Assembly (NCBI GenBank): GCA_017624735.1
Contig: JAGAMK010000017.1
Location: forward strand, 1 to 37,251
Length of the DNA: 37,251 nucleotides
Direction of reading: 5' to 3'
Origin: Clostridia bacterium
GTDB taxonomy: Bacteria > Bacillota > Clostridia > Oscillospirales > Acutalibacteraceae
This document shows, in pieces, positions 1 through 7,302 of the stretch. Numbering within the stretch: the first letter of the stretch is position 1; the number at the start of each line of letters is the position of its first letter. The notes below the pieces were generated by a model. That model saw only the letters and a list, made by a program, of their open reading frames with translations. It was not told where the DNA came from and did not search any database. Position numbers and translations under genes: made by a program.

Positions 1-170
1 AAATTGGGGTTTGTCGGGTTGTTTAATTGAGTTATTCTCGGCTCCCCTGAAAGGGGAGCTGGCAAATGCGTAGCATTTGACTGAGGGGTTTGTTCGTTTT
101 ACACCTTACTAACTGAGGCTTTTTTCGTAACCCCTCTGTCACTCCGTGACATCTCCCCTTTCAGGGGAGA
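1..170. repeat. Hairpin-rich palindromic repeat (MITE-like), left copy
   Basis: This stretch can fold into four hairpins closed by a central stem. Hairpin A is 41-48 with 52-59 (GCTCCCCT/AGGGGAGC), B is 63-69 with 73-79 (CAAATGC/GCATTTG), the central stem is 83-90 with 129-136 (GAGGGGTT/AACCCCTC), C is 137-142 with 146-151 (TGTCAC/GTGACA), and D is 152-159 with 163-170 (TCTCCCCT/AGGGGAGA). A and D are inverted copies of each other, so the element has terminal inverted repeats. Bases 1-61 align without gaps to 37113-37173, so the repeat reaches beyond the left edge. No transposase is present. Mobility is inferred from the structure and the second copy only. Confidence 0.85.
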
Positions 171-230
171 CAAGAAAGTAAAAGAACTCGACAAATTAAA
201 ATTTATCTGTGCGAATGATTAAAATAATTG

Positions 231-258
231 TTGATTTTTTATTTTGTAATGGTACAAT
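231..258 (+). promoter_or_regulatory. Probable sigma-A promoter of the iron alcohol dehydrogenase
   Basis: TTGATT at 231-236 and TACAAT at 253-258 are separated by 16 bases and lie 21 bases before the ATG at 280. It is outside the repeat, so the gene does not need a promoter from it. Confidence 0.5.
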
Positions 259-279
259 AATCTCATTGGAGTGATATTT

Positions 280-1389
280 ATGACCTACGATTTCAGTTTT
301 TATATGCCTGTGAATGTTATTGGTGGCAATTCAGTATTAGAAAACAACAAAAGTGTGTTTTCGCAATTTGGCAAAAGATGTGTTATTGTTACGGGTGCAT
401 CCTCTGCGAAAAAGTCAGGTGCTTTAGACGATGTTATCGCAATACTAGATGAACTTAAAATTGAATACACAATTTTTAACAAGATTACCGAAAATCCATT
501 AACTTCAACTTGTTGTGAGGGTGGCAAAGCTGCAAGAGAGTTCTCTGCCGACTATATTATAGGTATTGGTGGTGGCTCACCTCTTGATGCATCAAAGGCT
601 GTTTGTGTATATGCTACCAACCCACAAATCATTGACGACGGTATCTACACGGAAAAAGTGATAAACGAGCCTTTACCACTTATTGTAATCGGCACAACAT
701 CTGGCACGGGTAGTGAGGTTTCAGGTGTTTCTGTGCTCACTCGCAAGGATGGTCGCAAACAGAGTGTGAGTGGTAAGAACTATTATGCAAAGGTTGCTCT
801 TGCAGATGCTAAATACACATATTCCGTTCCATTTAGAACAACCGTATCAACTGCACTTGATGCTCTTGCCCACGCAATTGAATCAATGTTTACAAAACGT
901 GCAGATTTTCTTACAACCCAATTTGCTCTCATTTCAATTAAAATGATTTATCCAATTCTCGTTAAATTGAATGAAACAAATGAATTGCCTACACAGGAGG
1001 AAAGAGATATTCTCTACTTTGCATCACTCTACGCAGGTTTCGCTCTTAACAAGGGTGGCACAGGTTTCCCACACGGAATGGGTTATGCACTTACAGAAGA
1101 TTACGGTGTGCCGCACGGAATTGCTTGTGCAATCTTCCTTCCACAATATTTAAGCGAATGTGAAAAAGCGAATCCTACTCTTTTCAAGCAACTTTTAGAT
1201 GCTATGAATAGCGATAAAAATACTGTTGAAAAGCTCATTCTTAAATTATGTGATTTGCACTTTTCTATTCCTGAAGAAAGAATAAATGAATATGTAGGTC
1301 GTTGGGAAACACTTAAAAACTTTAAAAACTCCCCTACTGATTTTAACAATATTGATGCAGGAAATCTCGTTAAAAAGTTATTTAGATAA
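280..1389 (+). CDS. Iron-containing (type III) alcohol dehydrogenase
   Basis: A 369-residue member of the iron-dependent alcohol dehydrogenase family, which interconverts alcohols and aldehydes or ketones with NAD(P)H in the cytoplasm. The N-terminal half carries the dinucleotide-binding segment GIGGGSPLDASKA and the GTTSGTGSEVS loop. The metal ligands are all in place: Asp194 and His198 in LDALAHAIE, His265 in FPHGMGY and His279 in VPHGIAC. The ATG at 280 is preferred over an in-frame GTG at 271, because GGAG at 268-271 is the ribosome binding site and overlaps that GTG. It has its own promoter and is followed by about 300 bases without a gene, so it is probably monocistronic. Substrate cannot be read from the sequence; butanol, lactaldehyde and propanediol type enzymes share these motifs. 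Confidence 0.9.
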   Translation: MTYDFSFYMPVNVIGGNSVLENNKSVFSQFGKRCVIVTGASSAKKSGALDDVIAILDELKIEYTIFNKITENPLTSTCCEGGKAAREFSADYIIGIGGGSPLDASKAVCVYATNPQIIDDGIYTEKVINEPLPLIVIGTTSGTGSEVSGVSVLTRKDGRKQSVSGKNYYAKVALADAKYTYSVPFRTTVSTALDALAHAIESMFTKRADFLTTQFALISIKMIYPILVKLNETNELPTQEERDILYFASLYAGFALNKGGTGFPHGMGYALTEDYGVPHGIACAIFLPQYLSECEKANPTLFKQLLDAMNSDKNTVEKLILKLCDLHFSIPEERINEYVGRWETLKNFKNSPTDFNNIDAGNLVKKLFR

Positions 1390-1438
1390 TTTTTAACTAA
1401 TTAATGACTTTTACAATTAAAAACTTTATATTCCCTAT

Positions 1439-1485
1439 AAAATCACCATTTCCGCTGATTCTTGATAACAATGAATGGTGATTTT
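1439..1485. terminator. Long-loop inverted repeat downstream of the alcohol dehydrogenase
   Basis: AAAATCACCATT (1439-1450) and AATGGTGATTTT (1474-1485) are perfect 12-base inverted arms with a 23-base loop. The A-rich start and T-rich end resemble a bidirectional terminator, but the loop is long and the stem AT-rich, so termination is uncertain. The rest of 1390-1689 holds only another weak hairpin near 1505-1550 and the promoter of the next gene. Confidence 0.4.
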
Positions 1486-1594
1486 AATTTTGCTTTTAAA
1501 ACATTAAATAGACGATTTTTATCTATGAAATGCGTCTTTTTGCCTATTTAGATGTTTTTTAACTATTAGGTGTAAAGTATTTTTCTGAAAATTG

Positions 1595-1622
1595 TTGACA
1601 GTGTGGAAAATAATGTTATAAT
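1595..1622 (+). promoter_or_regulatory. Consensus sigma-A promoter of the PLP enzyme/aldolase pair
   Basis: Exact TTGACA at 1595-1600 and exact TATAAT at 1617-1622 with a 16-base spacer. Transcription would start near 1629, giving a leader of about 60 bases before the ATG at 1690. A perfect match in both boxes is consistent with strong expression and with the biased codon use of the downstream gene. Confidence 0.85.
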
Positions 1623-1689
1623 TGTATATGAACTATTATCTGTTGTAATGGCAGATAAAAATTACTTCAAAAAATGGAGGAGAAAAATT

Positions 1690-3180
1690 ATGGCAGACAC
1701 AAGATTCGCAATCGCACATTACCATGATGCTGCTCAGATTAACAGACAGCTTGACGAACTTATCAGCAAACCAATTTATTCAATTAAACCTGACGTTCTC
1801 AAGACTTATGAAGAAGAGTATTATGATAAAAAGTGTGCTAAATCAAAGGAAATGATTGCTGAAGCAAAGACTATCATCCCTGGTGGTGTTCAGCACAACC
1901 TTGCTTTCAACTATCCATTCCCACTTGTTTTCACAAAGGCTGAAGGTGCTTACCTTTACGACGTTGACGGAAACAAATATTTTGACTTCCTTCAGGCTGG
2001 TGGTCCAACAGTTCTTGGCTCAAATCCTAAGGTAGTTCGTGACCAGGTTATCGACCTTCTTAACACATGTGGTCCTTCAACAGGTCTTTTCCACGAATTC
2101 GAATACAAACTTGCAAAGAAAATCTCTGACTCAGTTGAATCAGTTGATATGTTCCGTATGCAGGGTTCAGGTACAGAAGCTTGTATGACAGCTGTTCGTG
2201 TTGCTCGTCTTGCAACAGGTAAGAAGAACATTCTTAAAATGGGTGGTGCTTACCACGGTTGGTCAGACCAGCTCGGTTACGGTATCCGTGTTCCTGGTTC
2301 TAAATTCACACAGGCAAGTGGTGTTCCACTTTACCTCTTCAAGCACACTCAGGAATTCTTCCCAGGTGACCTTGAAGACCTTGAAAGAAAACTCTGGCTC
2401 AACCAGTTCAACGGCGGTACAGCTGCTGTATTTATCGAGCCAATCGGTCCTGAAAGTGGTACAACTCCACTTGATTATGACTTCAACAAGGGTGTTGAAA
2501 GACTTTGCCGTAAATACGGTGCTCTCCTTGTATTCGATGAAGTTGTTACAGGTTTCCGTATCGGTATGGCTGGTGCTCAGGGCTTCTTCGGCGTATCTCC
2601 TGACCTTACAATCTTCGGTAAAGTTATCGCTGGTGGTTATCCAGGTGCAGGCGGTGTTGGTGGTAAGAAGCAGTACATGAAACATCTTGGTGCAGGTCTT
2701 GACGATTCAGGTATGAAAGTTAAGAAGGCATTCACAGGCGGTACAATGACAGCTAACCCACTTTCATGCTGCGCAGGTTACTTCACTCTTGAAGAAATCG
2801 ACAAGCAGAACGCATGTCAGAAGGCTGGCGAAATGGGTGACAGACTTACTCAAGGTCTTCAGGAACTCGTTGCTAAACATGGTCTTCCATTCGTTGTTTG
2901 GAATGAAGGTTCAGTTTGCCACCTTGAAACAGTTGGTACAATGCACTACTCAATTGACTGGTGCAAGCCTTGGAAAATTCCAGGTGTTCTTTCAGCTACA
3001 AGCGAAAGAAAGAAAGAAATGCAGTATATGGGTGCTGCTTACATGGCAGAAGGACTTGTTACTCTTGCTGGTAGCCGTCTCTACACATCAGCTGCATACA
3101 CACCTAAGATGATTGACCAGGCACTTCAGTGCTTCGACAAGGTATTTGCAAACGTTGCAGTTAAACCTTCAGCAAAATAA
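1690..3180 (+). CDS. Class III PLP aminotransferase, glutamate-1-semialdehyde aminomutase-like
   Basis: A 496-residue fold-type I PLP enzyme. After an unusual N-terminal extension of about 60 residues it follows the GSA-aminomutase pattern: IPGGVQHN, GAYLYDVDGNKYFDF, GSGTEACMTAVR (phosphate loop), GGAYHGWSD, FDEVVTGFR (Asp for the pyridine nitrogen) and FGKVIAGGYPG, with Lys311 as the predicted Schiff-base lysine. The usual aminomutase is roughly 430 residues, so this one is long. The ATG at 1690 follows GGAGGAG at 1676-1682; a longer in-frame start at 1603 lies inside the promoter and is rejected. Codon use is strongly biased (Leu almost always CTT, Gly GGT), unlike the ger genes in this window. 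A role in heme synthesis is unlikely because no other heme gene is nearby and its partner is a class II aldolase. Substrate unknown. Confidence 0.85.
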   Translation: MADTRFAIAHYHDAAQINRQLDELISKPIYSIKPDVLKTYEEEYYDKKCAKSKEMIAEAKTIIPGGVQHNLAFNYPFPLVFTKAEGAYLYDVDGNKYFDFLQAGGPTVLGSNPKVVRDQVIDLLNTCGPSTGLFHEFEYKLAKKISDSVESVDMFRMQGSGTEACMTAVRVARLATGKKNILKMGGAYHGWSDQLGYGIRVPGSKFTQASGVPLYLFKHTQEFFPGDLEDLERKLWLNQFNGGTAAVFIEPIGPESGTTPLDYDFNKGVERLCRKYGALLVFDEVVTGFRIGMAGAQGFFGVSPDLTIFGKVIAGGYPGAGGVGGKKQYMKHLGAGLDDSGMKVKKAFTGGTMTANPLSCCAGYFTLEEIDKQNACQKAGEMGDRLTQGLQELVAKHGLPFVVWNEGSVCHLETVGTMHYSIDWCKPWKIPGVLSATSERKKEMQYMGAAYMAEGLVTLAGSRLYTSAAYTPKMIDQALQCFDKVFANVAVKPSAK

Positions 3181-3194
3181 TCATTGATTCTTTG

Positions 3195-3228
3195 AGGTGG
3201 GTGAAATAAAACTCGCCCACCTTTATTC
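3195..3228 (+). terminator. Intercistronic hairpin with short T-rich tail
   Basis: GGTGGGTGA (3196-3204) pairs with TCGCCCACC (3213-3221), followed by TTTATTCT. It sits between the PLP enzyme and the aldolase. The tail is short, so it may only partly terminate or may stabilise the upstream message, leaving the aldolase at a lower level. Confidence 0.55.
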
Positions 3229-3252
3229 TAAATTCTAACCGAGGTGAAAGTC

Positions 3253-4473
3253 ATGGAAATAATGCAGGCAAAAGAACTCGTAATCAAAGCTGGTAAAGAG
3301 CTTATTGAAACAGGTCTTATTGCTCGTACTTGGGGCAACATTTCTTGCCGTATCAGTGATACACAGTTCGTTATCACTCCAAGCGGTCGTGCTTATGAAA
3401 CTCTCACTCCTGAAGAAATCGTTCTTGTAAACATTGAAGACCTTGAATATGAAGGCGAAATCAAGCCATCAAGCGAAAAAGGTATTCACGCTGCTTGTTA
3501 CAAGCTTCGTCCAGAAATCGGCTTTGTTATCCACACACATCAGGTAAACGCATCTATCGTTTCTGCTCTTGGTATGGATATCAACCATGTCGAAGGCGAA
3601 AATGCTGAAATCATCGGCAGCAATATTCCACTCGCTTCTTATGGTCTTCCCGGCACAAAGAAACTCCGCAAAGGTGTTATTGAAGCAATCACTCGTTCAG
3701 ACGCAAAAGCTGCTGTTATGGCTCACCACGGTGCAGTTTGCATGGGTGTTGACTATGACGATGCGTTCAACGTTGCAAAACGTCTTGAAGATGTTTGTGA
3801 ACAGTTCGTTTTAGATAGATACACTGCTCTTACAGGTATTGTTGCTGACAAACTTACTGCTATCAACGATTATGTTGTTGACAGATTTGTTAAGAAACCA
3901 TCATCAACTCCTGAATTTGAGCCTTGCAAGAGTGAACGTGACGGCCCTGTTTTCAACATTTCAGTTATTGACGGTGACGGCACAATTACAAGAATCGACA
4001 TTGACACAGGTGATGTTATCGCAGGTGACGCAAACAACAGTTCAATTGAACTTCACCGTGCTGTTTACAAAAAACGTGATGATGTTAACTTCATCTACCA
4101 CACAAAAGACCCTTATGCTGTTACATGTTCAAAAATGGGCAAAACAATGCGTCCTCTTATTGACGACTTCGCGCAGATTGTTGGCGTAAGCGTTAAGAGT
4201 GCAAAATATGACCCGAATAACACATTGAAGACTGCTAAGAAAGTTGTTAAGAAGCTTAAAGGTAGAAATGCTGTTCTTCTTGAAAATAACGGTGCTCTTT
4301 GTGTTGCAGGTAGTGAATACGATGCAGGCGCTATTGAATTTATCACTAATAAAGGTGCTAAGATTCAGGTAAGTGCTAAAATGTTTAATAAGGTTGACCC
4401 AATCAACCCAGTTGAAACAAGAATTATGAACCTTGTTTACAGACTCAAGTATTCAAAGCAGGCAGGCAAATAA
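3253..4473 (+). CDS. Class II aldolase/adducin family protein with two tandem domains
   Basis: A 406-residue protein made of two class II aldolase-like domains. Such enzymes use a His-bound divalent metal to cleave or epimerise small sugars. Domain 1 (about residues 1-200) is complete: TWGNISCR, PSSEKGIH with the acid Glu75, HTH with His94 and His96, and HHG with His159 as third metal ligand. Domain 2 (about 225-400) repeats the layout but reads YHTKD (His283 kept, Lys285 at the second ligand) and ENNG (Asn346 at the third), so it has probably lost its metal. The ATG at 3253 follows GAGGTG at 3241-3246; an in-frame GTG at 3244 is part of that binding site. It shares the promoter of the PLP enzyme unless the intervening hairpin terminates. 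Phosphorylated or free substrate cannot be told from sequence. Confidence 0.85.
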   Translation: MEIMQAKELVIKAGKELIETGLIARTWGNISCRISDTQFVITPSGRAYETLTPEEIVLVNIEDLEYEGEIKPSSEKGIHAACYKLRPEIGFVIHTHQVNASIVSALGMDINHVEGENAEIIGSNIPLASYGLPGTKKLRKGVIEAITRSDAKAAVMAHHGAVCMGVDYDDAFNVAKRLEDVCEQFVLDRYTALTGIVADKLTAINDYVVDRFVKKPSSTPEFEPCKSERDGPVFNISVIDGDGTITRIDIDTGDVIAGDANNSSIELHRAVYKKRDDVNFIYHTKDPYAVTCSKMGKTMRPLIDDFAQIVGVSVKSAKYDPNNTLKTAKKVVKKLKGRNAVLLENNGALCVAGSEYDAGAIEFITNKGAKIQVSAKMFNKVDPINPVETRIMNLVYRLKYSKQAGK

Positions 4474-4487
4474 TTACATAAAAAGTT

Positions 4488-4521
4488 ATCCCCTAAGGAT
4501 TGCTCCTTAGGGGATTTTTTT
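4488..4521 (+). terminator. Strong Rho-independent terminator after the aldolase
   Basis: ATCCCCTAAGGA (4488-4499) and TCCTTAGGGGAT (4504-4515) form a perfect 12-base stem with a four-base loop, followed by a run of T to 4521. The opposite strand also gives a short T run, so it probably serves the converging SPFH gene too. Confidence 0.9.
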
Positions 4522-4546
4522 GGTTTTTCGCTTTAGGTTAAATCAT

Positions 4547-5341
4547 TTATTCTTTAAGTGCATCCATACTTAAAAGAATGTCACTGTCACCCATTACTGT
4601 TGGCAACTCGCCATTCCACTTGCTCCACTTGATGTAATCAACATAATCTGGTGATTCTGCAAGAGCATCCTGAATAAGCTTGATACTTTCTGCCTCAGCC
4701 TCTGCCTGTGTAATCTTTTGTTTTGCTTCAACCTCAATACGAGCAAGGTCTTGTTCTGCTTTCAAAGCATTCTGCTGTGCTGTCTGCTTTGCTTCAACAG
4801 CTGCGTTGAATTCTTCAGAAAAATCAAAGTTTACGATATTGAAAATCTCAACTGTAAGACCATACTGATTGATTTTTTCTGACAAAGCATCTTTAATCTG
4901 TTCGCCTACTGTCTGACGTTTTGTAATAAGTTCTTCAGCAGTATATTGTGCTGTTACGGCTTTAATGCTTTCCTGAATTGCAGGTACAATAACAACTGTA
5001 CCGTAGTCAGTGCCCACATTTTGATAAAGGGTTGCTGAAGAATCATTATTAACATGATAGTTTACTGCAACCACATAAGAAATAATCTGCAAATCTTTTG
5101 AAGAAGCACTACCATCGGTTTCAATTTTCTGAGTACGATTATTCATCTGCACTACCCTTTGAATAAAAGGAATTTTGAAGTGCAAGCCTTCGTCAAGGAC
5201 TGTATCCTCAACTGCACCGAATGTAAGTACAACACCTGTATGACCTGCTGAAACTACAGTGAAGCTTGATATTGCTACAACCACAACAAGAATTGCACAC
5301 GCAGCAATTACTGCTATTTTTACTATTTTTTTTGTATCCAT
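4547..5341 (-). CDS. SPFH/prohibitin (band 7) family membrane protein
   Basis: A 264-residue protein with one N-terminal membrane segment (about residues 6-28), then an SPFH domain (about 28-190) recognisable from VVSAGHTGVVLTFGAV, DEGLHFKIPFIQRV and the following helix VPAIQESIKAVTAQYTAEEL. A charged, Ala/Glu/Gln-rich coiled coil follows (about 185-240, AEQDLARIEVEAKQKITQAE). Family members form large rings at the membrane and often guard proteases such as FtsH; no protease gene is next to it here. The start at 5341 is chosen because AGGAGG (5348-5353) lies 6 bases upstream. A longer reading to 5398 would begin inside the leader terminator and is rejected. It is a single-gene unit with its own promoter and a structured leader resembling a manganese riboswitch. 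Confidence 0.88.
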   Translation of the reverse strand: MDTKKIVKIAVIAACAILVVVVAISSFTVVSAGHTGVVLTFGAVEDTVLDEGLHFKIPFIQRVVQMNNRTQKIETDGSASSKDLQIISYVVAVNYHVNNDSSATLYQNVGTDYGTVVIVPAIQESIKAVTAQYTAEELITKRQTVGEQIKDALSEKINQYGLTVEIFNIVNFDFSEEFNAAVEAKQTAQQNALKAEQDLARIEVEAKQKITQAEAEAESIKLIQDALAESPDYVDYIKWSKWNGELPTVMGDSDILLSMDALKE

Positions 5342-5383
5342 ATTTATCCTCCTGCTTTTTCTTTTTCCTATGATAGAGTAATC

Positions 5384-5509
5384 AAAAAACTCATACACAG
5401 CGAAAAACCATGTATGAGTCTCATTTACTTATGACACACCGAAGAGAAAATCTCTTGTCCTGACGATGATGTCTCGCATTATTTATTTTGCGGAATTACT
5501 CCCTCATAT
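5384..5509 (-). promoter_or_regulatory. Candidate yybP-ykoY (manganese) riboswitch with terminator
   Basis: Read on the minus strand, the leader has the family landmarks in order: a 5' P1 strand TATGAG (5508-5503) running into GGGAGTA, a hairpin CCGCA...TGCG, the core segment ATCGTCAGGAC, a hairpin AAGAG/CTCTT, and a closing TGAGACTCATA. The CTCATA there (5418-5413) can pair with the 5' TATGAG to close P1, or with the later TATGAG to form a terminator, ACTCATACATGG...CTGTGTATGAGT followed by T6 (5419-5384). The two pairings exclude each other, which predicts an ON switch: ligand closes P1 and blocks termination. Family assignment comes from remembered consensus and has not been tested with a covariance model. 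Confidence 0.68.
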
Positions 5510-5517
5510 TGTCATTT

Positions 5518-5546
5518 ATTATAACATATTCCCATAATTCTGTCAA
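5518..5546 (-). promoter_or_regulatory. Consensus sigma-A promoter of the SPFH gene
   Basis: On the minus strand TTGACA (5546-5541) and TATAAT (5523-5518) are both exact with a 17-base spacer. Start of transcription would be near 5511, just before the riboswitch-like leader. Confidence 0.85.
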
Positions 5547-5612
5547 GAAACGACAAAAAATGTAAAATTTATATTTCTTCATCGGGTTATACAAATGCCC
5601 GACAAGCATACA

Positions 5613-6854
5613 TTATGATAATTTGTGAATAAACAATCCAGATAAGAGTTTGGGCTCAAACCAAGTTGATTTTGGTGGCATAACCTTTCCTGCATCTGCA
5701 ATATCCATAAGTTCGTTGAGTGATGTTGGATACATAGCAAAGGCTAATTTCATACCCTCTGCACATCTTCTCTCAAGTTCACCTAAGCCACGGATACCAC
5801 CTACAAAATCAATTCGTTTATCTGTTCTTGGGTCAGTGATGTTGAGAATTGGTGTGATAAGGTTATTCTGGAGGATTGAAACATCAAGACATTCAACAGG
5901 GTCATTCTCATTGATGAACTCGGGTTTTGCAGTTACTTTATACCATTTATTATCAAGATACATTCCAAATGTATGACGTTCTTTTGGTGCATATGGGCTT
6001 TCATCTGCTTCTTCAACTACAAATTTTTCACCCATTTTTACGATGAATTCTTCACTTGTATTTCCGTTAAGGTCTGCCATTACACGGTTGTAATCCATAA
6101 TTTTGAGTTGGTCGCAAGGGAAGATAACTGAAAGGAAGAAATTAAACTCCGCATCCTTATCATATTCGCCTTCACCGCGTCTTCTCTCACCTACTCTTAC
6201 TGCGGAAGCACATCTGTGGTGACCATCAGCAATATAAAGATATGGAATTTCGGCAAATTCTTTAACAAGTGTATCGATAACTGCGTCGTCATCAATTACC
6301 CATACTGTCTGTGCAACACCGTCATCACTTACAAAATCGTAAACTGGTGTATGTGTATTTTTCCAGTTTTCTGTAATATCAGAAACTGTTTTATTTTCAC
6401 GATGAGTAAGGAAAATTGGACCTGTATTTGCATCAAGAGTATCAACATGACGGATTCGGTCTGCTTCTTTATCAGCACGAGTGAATTCGTGCTTTTTAAT
6501 TACGTTGTTTATGTAATCATCAACTGCAGTACAACCTACAATACCTGTCTGCTCCCTGCCATTCATAATCTGACGATAAATATAGAGCATTGGTTTTTCG
6601 TCCTGTTTACAAATACCGTTAGCACTTAATGCTTCAAGATTTTCCTTTGCCTTTTCGTAAACCTCTGCCGAATAAATATCAATTCCCTGTGGTAAATCAA
6701 CCTCTGCCTTATCAACGTGCAAGAATGAGTATGGTTTATCCTTTACCATTTCACGAGCTTCTTCTGAATTCATTACGTCGTAAGGTAAAGCACCAACCTG
6801 ACTTGCGTATTCATCCTTTGGTCTTACTGCTTTAAAAGGTTTAAGAATTGCCAT
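5613..6854 (-). CDS. DUF1015 family protein
   Basis: A 413-residue cytoplasmic protein matching the DUF1015 family across its length: the N-terminal FKAVRPKDEYASQVGALPYDV, the segment EHTR-like HEFTRADKEADRIRHVD, and the signature IADGHHRCASA near the middle, with the C-terminal PKSTWFEPKLLSGLF. The biochemical function of the family is not established. In other Firmicutes I recall it beside serine-biosynthesis genes, but no serA or serC is present here. AAGGAG stands 8 bases before the ATG. Its first 14 bases overlap the end of the vanZ-like gene, so it is the last gene of a three-gene operon. A short GC hairpin without T run (about 5581-5602) follows it. Confidence 0.85.
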   Translation of the reverse strand: MAILKPFKAVRPKDEYASQVGALPYDVMNSEEAREMVKDKPYSFLHVDKAEVDLPQGIDIYSAEVYEKAKENLEALSANGICKQDEKPMLYIYRQIMNGREQTGIVGCTAVDDYINNVIKKHEFTRADKEADRIRHVDTLDANTGPIFLTHRENKTVSDITENWKNTHTPVYDFVSDDGVAQTVWVIDDDAVIDTLVKEFAEIPYLYIADGHHRCASAVRVGERRRGEGEYDKDAEFNFFLSVIFPCDQLKIMDYNRVMADLNGNTSEEFIVKMGEKFVVEEADESPYAPKERHTFGMYLDNKWYKVTAKPEFINENDPVECLDVSILQNNLITPILNITDPRTDKRIDFVGGIRGLGELERRCAEGMKLAFAMYPTSLNELMDIADAGKVMPPKSTWFEPKLLSGLFIHKLS

Positions 6855-7302
6855 TTGTTTTTCTCCTTTTCGTTATGTAAAGTATAATCTTTAATGCTAT
6901 GAATGATGCTATGATACCAATCAAAGCACCTGTACTATCAACTAAAATATCGCTTATTTGAAACGCCCTGCCCGGAACAAAAATCTGATGAATTTCATCA
7001 GTAATTGCATATAAAACTGTCCCTGCAAAAGCAATCAATGGTGTTATTTTCTTTTCACATGTAGCATAGGTAGCATTGAAAATAAGGAGTGAAAGCCCCA
7101 TAAATTCAAGACAGTGTGCACATGTACGAAGGAGTCCTTCATCAACATCCAGTTTAAGCCATTCCAAAATGGCCATTACAAAAGAACCACTCAAATCAGA
7201 TGATTCTTCACCATTTTGCGCAGACAGAGAAAAGATAAACCCCATGCAAACTACAACCAATATCCACGATATTGTAACATATATTTTTCTTGATTTTGTC
7301 AT
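6841..7302 (-). CDS. VanZ-like family membrane protein
   Basis: A 153-residue integral membrane protein with about four membrane segments. The VanZ signature is clear in the third and fourth: YAITDEIHQIFVPGR followed by DILVDSTGALIG. An early segment carries FSLSAQNGEESSD, also typical. VanZ of enterococci gives low-level teicoplanin resistance, but most family members have no proven role and a resistance function should not be assumed. The start overlaps the stop of the substrate-binding protein as ATGA, with AAGGGA upstream as binding site, and the end overlaps DUF1015. This implies one transcript and coupled translation. Confidence 0.85.
   Translation of the reverse strand: MTKSRKIYVTISWILVVVCMGFIFSLSAQNGEESSDLSGSFVMAILEWLKLDVDEGLLRTCAHCLEFMGLSLLIFNATYATCEKKITPLIAFAGTVLYAITDEIHQIFVPGRAFQISDILVDSTGALIGIIASFIALKIILYITKRRKTNGNS

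Noticed and set aside
1505-1550. Weak nested hairpins (TAAATAG/CTATTTA and AGACG/CGTCT) as a structured RNA
   Set aside because: The two stems overlap by shared bases and compete, are short and AT-rich, and lie upstream of the promoter at 1595, so no leader role is likely.
2198-2680. 160-codon shifted frame inside the PLP enzyme gene
   Set aside because: It is a by-product of strong codon bias in the real frame, which carries all conserved motifs without interruption.
1690-3180. Naming the PLP enzyme hemL
   Set aside because: The active-site motifs are shared by many class III enzymes, the N-terminal extension is atypical and no other tetrapyrrole gene is present.
6841-7302. Calling the VanZ-like gene a glycopeptide resistance gene
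   Set aside because: No vanA, vanH, vanX or two-component genes are nearby, and most VanZ-family proteins have no demonstrated resistance role.
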